Shown here: positions 1-7,273 of the stretch, piece by piece
Layout of the letters: each line of letters starts with the position of its first letter
Position numbering within the stretch: the first letter of the stretch is position 1
Assembly: GCA_038257015.1 (NCBI GenBank)
Contig: JBBSJS010000027.1
Coordinates: 1 to 12,225, forward strand
Source: UBA920 sp038257015
GTDB taxonomy: Bacteria; Patescibacteriota; Doudnabacteria; UBA920
Direction: 5' to 3'
Length of the DNA stretch: 12,225 bases
Program-made: the position numbers and the translations under genes
Notes under the pieces: model-generated
What the model saw: the letters and a program-made list of their open reading frames with translations, nothing else
What the model was told of the DNA's origin: nothing
Database searches by the model: none

Positions 1-941
1 TGAGTTGGTTACAGAAACCTTATGAACTTTTACAAAGCTTCCAGTGGTTGTTTGCGTTCATTCCATTTGTTTTGGCCACGTCAAAAACTCTATCTGCTGA
101 TGTAATTTTGAGTGCTAGCTCATCTTTTATAAAAGGTTTAAACAAAGGACCGGCTTTGCATATTAATTATTGCCACACTCCGACAAGGTTCTTGTGGGTG
201 GATCCAGAACACGCTTATAAAGAAATTCCTAGCTACTTGCATTGGTTGGCAAAACCAGTTTTTCATTTGATGCGTAATTGGGATTTGCGTTCTGCAAATA
301 AAGTTGATTATTTCATAGCCAACTCTAAAGAAGTCCAGAATAGAATCCGACAATTCTATAAGCGTGATAGCGAGGTTATTTACCCATTTGTTGATACAAG
401 CTTTTGGAAACCAATGGGTGACGAGCAAGATTATTATTTAATTGCCGGTCGCTTACAGTACGCTAAAGGTTTGGATGTGGTTGTAAAAGTTTGCACAAAA
501 TTAAATTTGCCTCTCCATGTTGCTGGAACGGGAAGATATCAAGATGAATTAAAAAGAATCGCTGGTCCTTCAGTAAAGTTTCTAGGTAGAGTTTCCGACG
601 AAGAACTGCGCATACAGTACAGTGAAGCTAAAGCATTTATTTACCCACAAGTAGAGGACTTTGGTTTGATGCCAATTGAAGCTGCTGCTTGTGGAACTCC
701 TTCCATTGGCGTGGCAAAAGCAGGTAGTCTAGAAACAATCATAGATAACGAAACAGGAAAATTACTTGCTGAACTTAATGAAAGCACTCTTGCTGAAACC
801 TTGCGCAGCTGGGATAATCAACACTACCAAACCGAAACACTGATAAATCACAGTCGTAACTTTTCTAAAACAATATTTCAAGAGAAATTGTCAGCATTTG
901 TAACCACAAAGTACCATGAACATTTCCATCGATCTGCGTAG
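1..941 (+). CDS. Glycosyltransferase family 4, WbaZ-like, 5'-truncated by the window edge
   Basis: Likely transfers a sugar from a nucleotide donor (possibly a mannose-type donor, by family resemblance only) to a cell-surface glycan at the cytoplasmic face of the membrane. The frame is open from base 3 with no stop upstream, so the gene enters from the left; about 70 N-terminal residues appear to be missing. The visible N-terminal part carries the stretch reading SASSSFIKGL and then YCHTPTRFLW, a hallmark of WbaZ-like GT4 enzymes. FIANSKEV and VIYPFVD mark the end of the first Rossmann domain. The C-terminal GT-B domain begins at YLIAGRLQYAKGLD, and the donor-binding E-x7-E pair is present (Glu codons at 654 and 678, in EDFGLMPIE). 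The last 26 nt overlap the next gene. The family call is solid; donor and acceptor are not visible from sequence. Confidence 0.9.
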   Translation, partial: SWLQKPYELLQSFQWLFAFIPFVLATSKTLSADVILSASSSFIKGLNKGPALHINYCHTPTRFLWVDPEHAYKEIPSYLHWLAKPVFHLMRNWDLRSANKVDYFIANSKEVQNRIRQFYKRDSEVIYPFVDTSFWKPMGDEQDYYLIAGRLQYAKGLDVVVKVCTKLNLPLHVAGTGRYQDELKRIAGPSVKFLGRVSDEELRIQYSEAKAFIYPQVEDFGLMPIEAAACGTPSIGVAKAGSLETIIDNETGKLLAELNESTLAETLRSWDNQHYQTETLINHSRNFSKTIFQEKLSAFVTTKYHEHFHRSA

Positions 942-2037
942 TTTGCACTCTTCAGAGTTCAGCGGCGTAGAAAGTTACACAGTCAATATGTTAGAGCAAT
1001 TGCTCCTACAAGACCGTGAAAATAAATATACTCTCTTCTATAATGGCTTCAATCCACAGAAGTTTGATTTTTTGCATTTCATAAATGCTCAGTATATTCA
1101 AACCAGAGTTCCAAATCGACTTTTAAACCTTGCTTTGAAATTTGTTGGTAAACCTAAGTTGGAAAAATTAATTGGTGATACGGATGTGCTATTTTTGCCA
1201 AACTGGAACATGGTTGCTATTGAACCATCAACAAAACTTATTCTCACAATTCACGATTTGTCGCCGATAGTAACTCCACACTACTATAATTTAAAAGCTC
1301 GTTTATGGCACAAGTTTATAAACATTGAAAAATTAGTTAAACGCGCTGATAAAATTATCACCGTTTCTAACTTCACAAAAACTTCTCTAGTTGAAGTTCT
1401 GAAAGTTGATCCAAGTAAAATTGTTGTCGCACCTTTAGGAGTCGACTCGCATAGTTATCGCGCCAATCTAGAAATTCCTCGATTGCGTGAAGTTCGTAAT
1501 AATTATGGGTTGCCTGGTGACTTCTTCTTGTTCACCGGAACCCTTGAACCAAGAAAAAATCTACTTGGACTAATTGAAGCTTTTGAGCAAGTTGATAGCG
1601 AAAGTCACCTGGTAATTTCTGGTAAACTAGGTTGGAAGTACGGTTCAATTCTCCGTAAAATCAACAGTAGCCCAAAGAAGCGCCTCATAAAACTTTTAGG
1701 TTATATCCCAGAGTCTGATAAACCTTACATTATGAAATTAGCCAAAGTGTTTGTATGGCCAAGCTTTTATGAAGGCTTTGGGTTACCGCCTCTAGAAGCA
1801 ATGAGTGTGGGTACGCCCGTTATCACCTCACAGCTAACATCACTTCCAGAAGTTGTCGAAGACGCTGCCTTGCTTATCAATCCGTACAATACAGGAGATT
1901 TAGCTGAGGCGATGAAAGAAATGGAAAGCAATGAATCTCTTCGCAAGGAGTTCGTACAAAAGGGTTTGGTGCGAGCTCAAAATTTTCAATGGCAGAAAAC
2001 AGCCAGCGTGGTTAAGTCAGTAATTGATTCAATATGA
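916..2037 (+). CDS. Glycosyltransferase family 4 (MtfB/WbdA-like type)
   Basis: Predicted retaining GT-B glycosyltransferase for a surface polysaccharide or glycolipid, 373 residues, full length for the family. The N-terminal acceptor domain shows IDLRSLHSSEFSGVESY (residues 5-21), then TIHDLSP (111-117) and TVSNFTK (149-155). The donor domain opens with FTGTLEPRKNL (206-216), and the E-x7-E donor motif is Glu286 and Glu294 in EGFGLPPLE. No signal peptide or membrane segment is seen, so it should act in the cytoplasm or peripherally on the membrane. The ATG at 916 lies inside the end of the preceding gene, without a clear Shine-Dalgarno sequence, suggesting translational coupling. The TGA stop overlaps the next start as ATGA. 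It resembles the protein at 2567-3712 in layout and motifs and may be its paralogue. The sugar substrate is unknown. Confidence 0.9.
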   Translation: MNISIDLRSLHSSEFSGVESYTVNMLEQLLLQDRENKYTLFYNGFNPQKFDFLHFINAQYIQTRVPNRLLNLALKFVGKPKLEKLIGDTDVLFLPNWNMVAIEPSTKLILTIHDLSPIVTPHYYNLKARLWHKFINIEKLVKRADKIITVSNFTKTSLVEVLKVDPSKIVVAPLGVDSHSYRANLEIPRLREVRNNYGLPGDFFLFTGTLEPRKNLLGLIEAFEQVDSESHLVISGKLGWKYGSILRKINSSPKKRLIKLLGYIPESDKPYIMKLAKVFVWPSFYEGFGLPPLEAMSVGTPVITSQLTSLPEVVEDAALLINPYNTGDLAEAMKEMESNESLRKEFVQKGLVRAQNFQWQKTASVVKSVIDSI

Positions 2038-2570
2038 TTTCATTTATCTCAGGCAATCAAAATAAGTTTCAAGAAATTTCTGCAGTACTGAGAACCGATT
2101 TAGAGTTGGTTAATTTAGATTTGGTAGAAATCCAAGAAATGGACGCTCAAAAAGTTATCGAACATAAGTTAGTTGAAGCAGGGAAGCATGTTACAGGGGC
2201 AATTCTCATTGAAGATACATCTTTGTATTTAAGTTGCCTTCCAGGCTTGCCCGGACCCTTTATTAAATGGTTTTTGCAATCGCTTGGTTGTGAAGGTTTG
2301 TATCAACTGACTAAACATTATGATAATTTTGAAGCAGAAGCTAAGACTATTCTTGGGTATCAAGATGAAAATGGTGTGTTAAGCTACTTTGAAGGCACTT
2401 GCAAAGGAATAATTACCGAGCCAAAAGTCACAACAAGCTTCGGTTGGGATCCTGTCTTTATCCCTGAAGGCCACTCAGTGTCCTTTGGTGAGCTAGATAG
2501 AGAGATTAAGCAAACCATTAGCATGCGAGGTAAAGCAGTAGAGAAGTTAAATAATTACTTACAGATATGA
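2034..2570 (+). CDS. ITPA/HAM1-family non-canonical purine NTP pyrophosphatase
   Basis: Predicted to hydrolyse dITP, ITP or XTP to the monophosphate plus pyrophosphate, cleaning the nucleotide pool. The 178 residues span the whole Maf/HAM1 fold. Visible motifs are SGNQNK (6-11, phosphate-binding SGNxNK), EDTSLYL (60-66, acidic metal site), PGLPGPFIKWFL (70-81), FGWDPVFIPEG (136-146) and the C-terminal SMRGKA (163-168). The GLPGPFIKWFL stretch resembles eukaryotic ITPA (GGLPGPYIKWFL in human) more than the usual bacterial RdgB, which has GAPGVYSARY. The family's SHR signature reads SMR here, so the conserved His is Met164. Both ends overlap neighbours by ATGA, and no Shine-Dalgarno is visible, so translation is probably coupled to the glycosyltransferases on either side. 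Family assignment is secure; substrate preference is inferred. Confidence 0.88.
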   Translation: MISFISGNQNKFQEISAVLRTDLELVNLDLVEIQEMDAQKVIEHKLVEAGKHVTGAILIEDTSLYLSCLPGLPGPFIKWFLQSLGCEGLYQLTKHYDNFEAEAKTILGYQDENGVLSYFEGTCKGIITEPKVTTSFGWDPVFIPEGHSVSFGELDREIKQTISMRGKAVEKLNNYLQI

Positions 2571-3712
2571 GAATTGGGTTTGATTTTAGAATGGGCGGAA
2601 GTATAAATGCCGGTATTGGTCGATATAGTTTTGAGTTACTTTCAAATCTGTTGAAACTTGGTACTAACGATCAGTTTTTTGTAATCTATAATGAAAACAA
2701 TTGTCATCAAGACGATTTAGCAACTCTCGAAAGTCTTGGTGCTAGCTTAATACCTACTAACATTCGCCACTATTCTTTTGCAGAACAATGGCAACTACCA
2801 AAGATTTTGAATGACTTGCAATTAGATTTAGTACATTTCCCAAACTTCAATGTGCCTTTATTGTATAAGGGCAAATTTGTGGTCACTATCCACGACATGG
2901 TCCATCATAAAATCAGCGGTCATAAGCGAAGTACCAAGTGGAAGTTTTACGCCTATAAATATATTATTGAACAGGCTGCGAAGAAGTCTGAAAATATTAT
3001 TACAGTTACAAACTCAGCAAAGAAAGATATTATAGATTATCTCGACATTCCAAGTGATAAAGTTAAAGTCACTTATGAGGCTCCGGCGACAACTGAAAAT
3101 ATCACAGTCAATGTTGAAAAAACAAAAGCTAAGTTCTTTTTACAAAAACCTTATTTCTTGTTTGTCGGCACATTAGAGCGGAAGAAAAACATTCCCATGC
3201 TTGCCAAAGGCTTTGACTTGCTTCTAACTAAATACAAAATTGATATGGATTTGGTAATTGCAGGTAAAGTAGATTCCCATTATCCTGACATAAAATCACA
3301 AGCTTTAGATATTCGCCACCGCAACAATATTGTGTTTACTGATTACGTGACTGATACCGACCAGCAAGGCTTATACCAAGGTGCCTATGCTTTTGTGACA
3401 GCCTCTTTGCATGAAGGTTTTGGATTACCTGGAGTAGAAGCTATGAAAGCTGGACTACCTCTGCTTGCTTCAAATATCGCAGTATTTAATGAGGTTTATG
3501 ATAATGCAGCAATTTATTTTGACGGTACTAAGCCCGAAGATATTGCTGAAAAAATGCATTTATTAATAGAGGATACGCGCTTTCATGAAAAGATGCAGCG
3601 ACAAAGTTTCGATAGGTCTCAATATTTTAGTTGGGAAAAATGTGCACAAGAGACTTTAGCAATTTACCATCAAACTCTTCACAAACAATTTGAACCCGAA
3701 AATGAATTCTAG
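2567..3712 (+). CDS. Glycosyltransferase family 4 (MtfB/WbdA-like type)
   Basis: A second full-length GT4 enzyme, 381 residues, probably acting on the same surface glycan as the other two. N-terminal motifs are DFRMGGSINAGIGRY (6-20) and VTIHDMVHHK (106-115); TVTNSAKKDI (146-155) precedes the linker. The donor domain opens at FVGTLERKKN (199-208), and the E-x7-E pair is Glu283 and Glu291 in EGFGLPGVE. No membrane segment is apparent. Its start overlaps the nucleotidase stop as ATGA, and its end overlaps murG by 11 nt, which ties the glycosyltransferase block to the peptidoglycan block in one apparent transcript. Family is clear; donor and acceptor are not. Confidence 0.9.
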   Translation: MRIGFDFRMGGSINAGIGRYSFELLSNLLKLGTNDQFFVIYNENNCHQDDLATLESLGASLIPTNIRHYSFAEQWQLPKILNDLQLDLVHFPNFNVPLLYKGKFVVTIHDMVHHKISGHKRSTKWKFYAYKYIIEQAAKKSENIITVTNSAKKDIIDYLDIPSDKVKVTYEAPATTENITVNVEKTKAKFFLQKPYFLFVGTLERKKNIPMLAKGFDLLLTKYKIDMDLVIAGKVDSHYPDIKSQALDIRHRNNIVFTDYVTDTDQQGLYQGAYAFVTASLHEGFGLPGVEAMKAGLPLLASNIAVFNEVYDNAAIYFDGTKPEDIAEKMHLLIEDTRFHEKMQRQSFDRSQYFSWEKCAQETLAIYHQTLHKQFEPENEF

Positions 3713-4811
3713 TAATAAAAAAATTATATTCTTTCTTGGGGGCCTAACAGCAGGGCCAGTTGGCCCATTGTTAGCAGTCGCCAGAAAGCTTTACAAAACT
3801 CAACCGGAAATACAGAGTCATTTTGTAGATGTGCGTAACTCAGCTTTATTGCGCATGGTTTACAACAATGAGTTTGTAATCCACAAAACAATAACAGGCA
3901 AATTCCGTCGTTACATATCAGTTTTTACAATCTTCCTACCTTTACTGATGATTATAGGAATAATTCATGCTACTTATTTGCTTGTAAAGTATCGACCGGC
4001 CTTAGTTGTTGGAGCGGGTGGTTTTGTGCAAGTGCCATTTATGTGGTTAGCTTGGCTGTTAAATATTCCACGTTTAATTCACCAACAAGATTTATCGCCG
4101 ACATTATCAAATAAACTTTGTTCGGCGGTAGCGACTAAGATTACTGTAAGTTTTGAAAAATCCTTGAAAGATTTTAGTGAAGGTTTTAGTCATCGCGGAC
4201 AAAAAGACAATCAAACCAAAATATTTTGGACTGGTAATCCTTCATATGTTCAACCAAATAGTGAGGACAAAAATAAAGCACTCAACTATTTCGACCTTCA
4301 CAGTACACTGCCTGTAGTATTAGTAATGGGTGGTGGAGGTGGCGCAGCTGCAATCAATCGATTAGTGCACAAACACTTACCACAACTGACAAAAATCTCT
4401 CAAGTTATTCACAGTACTGGACCTGGTAAAGGCTTAAGACTTGAGCCCATGATGAATTATCATGATTTTGAATTTATCACAGACATGGATAAAGCTTATA
4501 CTGTTGCTGATGTCGTAATCTCTCGAGCTGGTGTTGGTGCAATCACGGAACTTTCAGCATACGCAAAGAGTAGTATAATTATTCCTATGCCTTACACCCA
4601 TCAAGAAAAGAACGCAACATTTTTATCAGACAGGCAGGCTGCAATAGTTATGAATGAATCGGAAGTTAAAACTGACAAGTTTATTAAAGTTCTTAGAGAA
4701 ATATTTTTTAGCAAAGCAACACAACTTCAACTTACTCATAATATGTCAGAATTAATGCCAAAACATGCAACAGAAAGATTTGTCGCTGTTGTGAATACAC
4801 TTCTAAGATAA
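3702..4811 (+). CDS. murG: MurG-like UDP-GlcNAc:lipid I N-acetylglucosaminyltransferase (GT28)
   Basis: Predicted to add GlcNAc from UDP-GlcNAc to undecaprenyl-PP-MurNAc-pentapeptide (lipid I), giving lipid II on the inner membrane face. I use the ATG at 3702 (369 residues) rather than the TTG at 3690. Loop 1 is GGLTAGPVGPLLAVA (13-27), where typical MurG has GGTGGHxxPxLA, so the His is Pro19. HQQDLSPTLSNKL (127-139) corresponds to the HEQN segment. Loop 2 is GGGGGAAAIN (210-219) instead of GGSQGA. The donor site is SRAGVGAITELSA (274-286), followed by PMPYTHQEKNA. A long hydrophobic stretch at about residues 66-90 (ISVFTIFLPLLMIIGIIHATYLLV) is stronger than the usual membrane-association patch. 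The gene overlaps the upstream glycosyltransferase by 11 nt and shares one base with the patatin gene (TAATG). Close murC and murB support MurG over another GT28 role. Confidence 0.85.
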   Translation: MNSSNKKIIFFLGGLTAGPVGPLLAVARKLYKTQPEIQSHFVDVRNSALLRMVYNNEFVIHKTITGKFRRYISVFTIFLPLLMIIGIIHATYLLVKYRPALVVGAGGFVQVPFMWLAWLLNIPRLIHQQDLSPTLSNKLCSAVATKITVSFEKSLKDFSEGFSHRGQKDNQTKIFWTGNPSYVQPNSEDKNKALNYFDLHSTLPVVLVMGGGGGAAAINRLVHKHLPQLTKISQVIHSTGPGKGLRLEPMMNYHDFEFITDMDKAYTVADVVISRAGVGAITELSAYAKSSIIIPMPYTHQEKNATFLSDRQAAIVMNESEVKTDKFIKVLREIFFSKATQLQLTHNMSELMPKHATERFVAVVNTLLR

Positions 4812-5866
4812 TGGAAACTACTGAACGAAAAAAACCAATGGTTGGATTAGCTTTGAGTGGGGCCTCTTCAAGGTCAGTTTTTTATATTGGCTTTTTGGAA
4901 AAATTACAAGAAAATAATTTTCCAATTGATTTTATATCAGCCATGTCTGGCGCAGCTGTTGTTGCGGCAAGTTTTTCGAGCGGGACTTTAAATAAGCTTA
5001 AAAAGTTTTCTCTTGAATTAGATAAAGAAGTTGTATTCTCTTTAATTGAAAAAAGTAGTTCCAGTACAGGTCTATATAGCTTGGCTAAAACAGAAGAGTT
5101 TCTTAGAAACTTCACCGAGAATAAGAGGTTTGAAGAAGTTAGTCCAAGGTTAGGTATTGTTACCACGGATATTAATAGTGGTGAAGAGGTTGTCTTGCAG
5201 ATTGGGGATATAGCCAAAGCGGTTTGTGCATCTTGTGCGATGCCAGGAATTTTCGAGCCTTTACAGTGGGGACATATGACTCTAATCGATGGCGGAGTTT
5301 TAAATGTTGTACCAGGTAATGTTGTTCGTAATGCTGGAGCAGATTTAATTATCGGAGTTGATATGCGCTCTAATCGACACGTGTTCAGTCCATGGCAGAT
5401 AAAGGTAAAGAGGGTATCAAATTACCTAAAAAAGCTTTTCATGGCTAAGCAAGTTGGTCAATTATGGACTAGGTTAATTCAACTTTTAGACTATCCTGAA
5501 TTTTTTCAAAACTATCCACCCACAGAAGAACTTCAACCAAATCAAAAGTATCCAAAGATGTTCTCAGTAATTGGTAGAAGTTTAGACTTAGCGATTGAAG
5601 CTCAGCAGAAACCACAAGACGATAATTTTAACAGCGACATCTTAATAGTTCCTCGCAATCGACCGATTCCTTTTTGGAAAAAATATCTTTACACTCATTT
5701 CACAGACTTTTCACATACTGGTTATTACTATAAACTTGGCCAAGAAACAGCTACTGAATATCTGCCGAAACTCTGGCAAGCTTTAGCTGACTTAGAGCAG
5801 AAACAAATCCAAACTGACAACAAACTATCAGAAATTAAAGAAGCAAATACTCATGAACTTAACTAA
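4811..5866 (+). CDS. Patatin-like phospholipase / acyl hydrolase with degenerate active-site motifs
   Basis: Belongs to the patatin-like family of Ser-Asp dyad lipid acyl hydrolases. GLALSGASSRSVFYIGFLE (12-30) occupies the place of the oxyanion-hole motif GGGxRG, keeping only the first Gly and the Arg (Arg21). The nucleophile elbow, usually GxSxG, reads AMSGA (44-48), with Ser46 kept but both glycines replaced by Ala. The second dyad residue lies in LIDGGVLNVVP (158-168), with Asp160. CASCAMPGIFEPL just before it is standard for the family. The C-terminal part has ILIVPRNRP and FSHTGYYYKLGQETA, matching the end of bacterial patatins, then a polar helical tail. The 351 residues show no signal peptide, so it is probably cytoplasmic or peripheral. 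It starts on the last base of murG and overlaps murC by 14 nt. Membrane phospholipid is a possible substrate; loss of activity is also possible. Confidence 0.85.
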   Translation: METTERKKPMVGLALSGASSRSVFYIGFLEKLQENNFPIDFISAMSGAAVVAASFSSGTLNKLKKFSLELDKEVVFSLIEKSSSSTGLYSLAKTEEFLRNFTENKRFEEVSPRLGIVTTDINSGEEVVLQIGDIAKAVCASCAMPGIFEPLQWGHMTLIDGGVLNVVPGNVVRNAGADLIIGVDMRSNRHVFSPWQIKVKRVSNYLKKLFMAKQVGQLWTRLIQLLDYPEFFQNYPPTEELQPNQKYPKMFSVIGRSLDLAIEAQQKPQDDNFNSDILIVPRNRPIPFWKKYLYTHFTDFSHTGYYYKLGQETATEYLPKLWQALADLEQKQIQTDNKLSEIKEANTHELN

Positions 5867-7268
5867 CATTTCAAAAATATATTTTATTGGTATCGGTGGC
5901 GTCGGAATGTCAGCCGCTGCTGGTATCGCCAAAGAAGCGGGATTTGAAGTACAAGGCTCGGATAGTAAAGAGATTTATGACCCAGCAAAGTCAGTTTTGG
6001 ATAATAACGATATCGAATACACAATCGGTTACGATAAAGAGAATATTAAAACAAGTGATGCCGAGATTTTTATTGCTTCAGCTGGAGAGTCTGAAAGTAA
6101 TCCTGAGGTTGCGTATTTAAAAGATCAAAATATTCCCATCTATTCACTCAGTGAATTGTTATATGAAATCGCCAAGGATAACTTAAGGATTGTCATTGCT
6201 GGAACTCACGGCAAATCTACTACTACCGGAATTTTTGGAACAGTGGTTAAGCAAATCGACAACAGCTCATTTATGACTGGAGCGATTTTATTGCAAACTA
6301 GTGCAAACTACCACTATGGCACTGGCCATTATTTTATATTTGAAGGGGATGAGTACAAAGCTTTGTATGACGACCCAACTCCAAAATTCCAACAGTACAA
6401 GCCAGATATTGTAGTGCTTACAAATTTAGAATTTGACCATCCTGATTTATTTGAGAATATGGAAGCGATGACCGCTGAGTTTAGACAGATGCTAGAAAAT
6501 ATGCCTAATGATGGGCTGGTAGTTTATAACTCAGATAGCGCTGATCTAGAAAAGTTGATTCATCCATTTGCTTTTGGGCATGTTTCATTTGGAATCAAGC
6601 ACGCAGCTGATTTTCAAGCTCGAGATATTGTCACCGACAACAATGGAACTTCTTTCAAAGTGATTTGGACAAAAGACGGAGAAGTTCATGCCACCGAAGA
6701 TTATCAACTTCAAATATTTGGAGAAATTAATGTCTATAACGCACTGGGAGTAATCGCTACCCTAAGACCTTTGGGCTTCTCACGAGACGATATTCAGTCT
6801 GGATTTAATCTTTTTACTGGATTAAAGCGCCGTATGGAATTTATTGGCGAGAAGAACGGCGTTAAAATATTCGATGATTATGCTCATCACCCGACCGCAG
6901 TAAGAGAAACATTACTAGCTGCCCGTAAACGCTTTCCAGACAGTCGAATTTGGGCAATTTTCGAACCACACACTTTTAGTCGCACAGTAGCAACCTTGGA
7001 TGACCTTTCGAAAAGTTTTATGCCAGCTAATAAAGTGTTACTTTCAGAAATTTATCCAGCTCGTGAGCAACAGCAAGACTTTTCTATTAATGGCCAGCAA
7101 GTAGTTGAAGAGATAAATAAGCACCACTCTGACGCAAGGTTAGTTGCAAGTAAATCACAAGCATTGGAAATCTTAGAGAATGAATTACATTCAGGTGATG
7201 TCGTAATAATTATGGCCGTGGGCAGTTTTAATCAACTCTCTAAAGAGTTACTGGAGAAACTAAGTTAA
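5853..7268 (+). CDS. murC: UDP-N-acetylmuramate--L-alanine ligase, MurC with Mpl-like features
   Basis: ATP-dependent ligase predicted to join L-Ala to UDP-MurNAc in the cytoplasm, the first peptide step of peptidoglycan synthesis. The 471 residues show all three Mur-ligase domains. The N-terminal UDP-binding domain has FIGIGGVGMSA (11-21). The central ATPase has GTHGKSTTT (117-125), FEGDEY (163-168) and NLEFDHPDLF (191-200). The C-terminal domain has GLKRRME (323-329), DDYAHHP (341-347) and FEPHTFSRT (370-378). The central EGDEY and NLEFDH segments and the terminal GSFNQL look like Mpl, the murein-tripeptide recycling ligase, while EPHTFSRT and the IYPAREQ stretch look like MurC. Position between murG and murB favours biosynthetic MurC. 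The ATG at 5853 lies within the patatin gene end, with only weak purine-rich sequence upstream. Confidence 0.85.
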   Translation: MNLTNISKIYFIGIGGVGMSAAAGIAKEAGFEVQGSDSKEIYDPAKSVLDNNDIEYTIGYDKENIKTSDAEIFIASAGESESNPEVAYLKDQNIPIYSLSELLYEIAKDNLRIVIAGTHGKSTTTGIFGTVVKQIDNSSFMTGAILLQTSANYHYGTGHYFIFEGDEYKALYDDPTPKFQQYKPDIVVLTNLEFDHPDLFENMEAMTAEFRQMLENMPNDGLVVYNSDSADLEKLIHPFAFGHVSFGIKHAADFQARDIVTDNNGTSFKVIWTKDGEVHATEDYQLQIFGEINVYNALGVIATLRPLGFSRDDIQSGFNLFTGLKRRMEFIGEKNGVKIFDDYAHHPTAVRETLLAARKRFPDSRIWAIFEPHTFSRTVATLDDLSKSFMPANKVLLSEIYPAREQQQDFSINGQQVVEEINKHHSDARLVASKSQALEILENELHSGDVVIIMAVGSFNQLSKELLEKLS

Positions 7269-7273
7269 AGCTC

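Noticed and set aside
48..50. TTG as start of the first glycosyltransferase
   Set aside because: The frame stays open to the left edge and the upstream residues (SWLQKPYELLQSFQWL) fit the family, so the gene is truncated, not started here.
2035..2570. Possible UGA recoding as in Gracilibacteria
   Set aside because: UGA ends two genes exactly at ATGA junctions with intact downstream genes, and no gene needs UGA readthrough.
3690..3692. TTG start for murG
   Set aside because: The ATG at 3702 is four codons downstream, lies closer to the first beta strand and gives the smaller overlap with the upstream gene.
3753..3766. GGGCC/GGCCC inverted repeat early in murG
   Set aside because: It encodes the glycine loop AGPVGP and is explained by the coding sequence; no neighbouring regulatory signal.
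4882..5217. Minus-strand open frame of 111 codons inside the patatin gene
   Set aside because: It is antisense to a gene with clear motifs and shows no recognisable domain; the other minus-strand frames (138-428, 8799-9134, 10029-10214) are rejected for the same reason.
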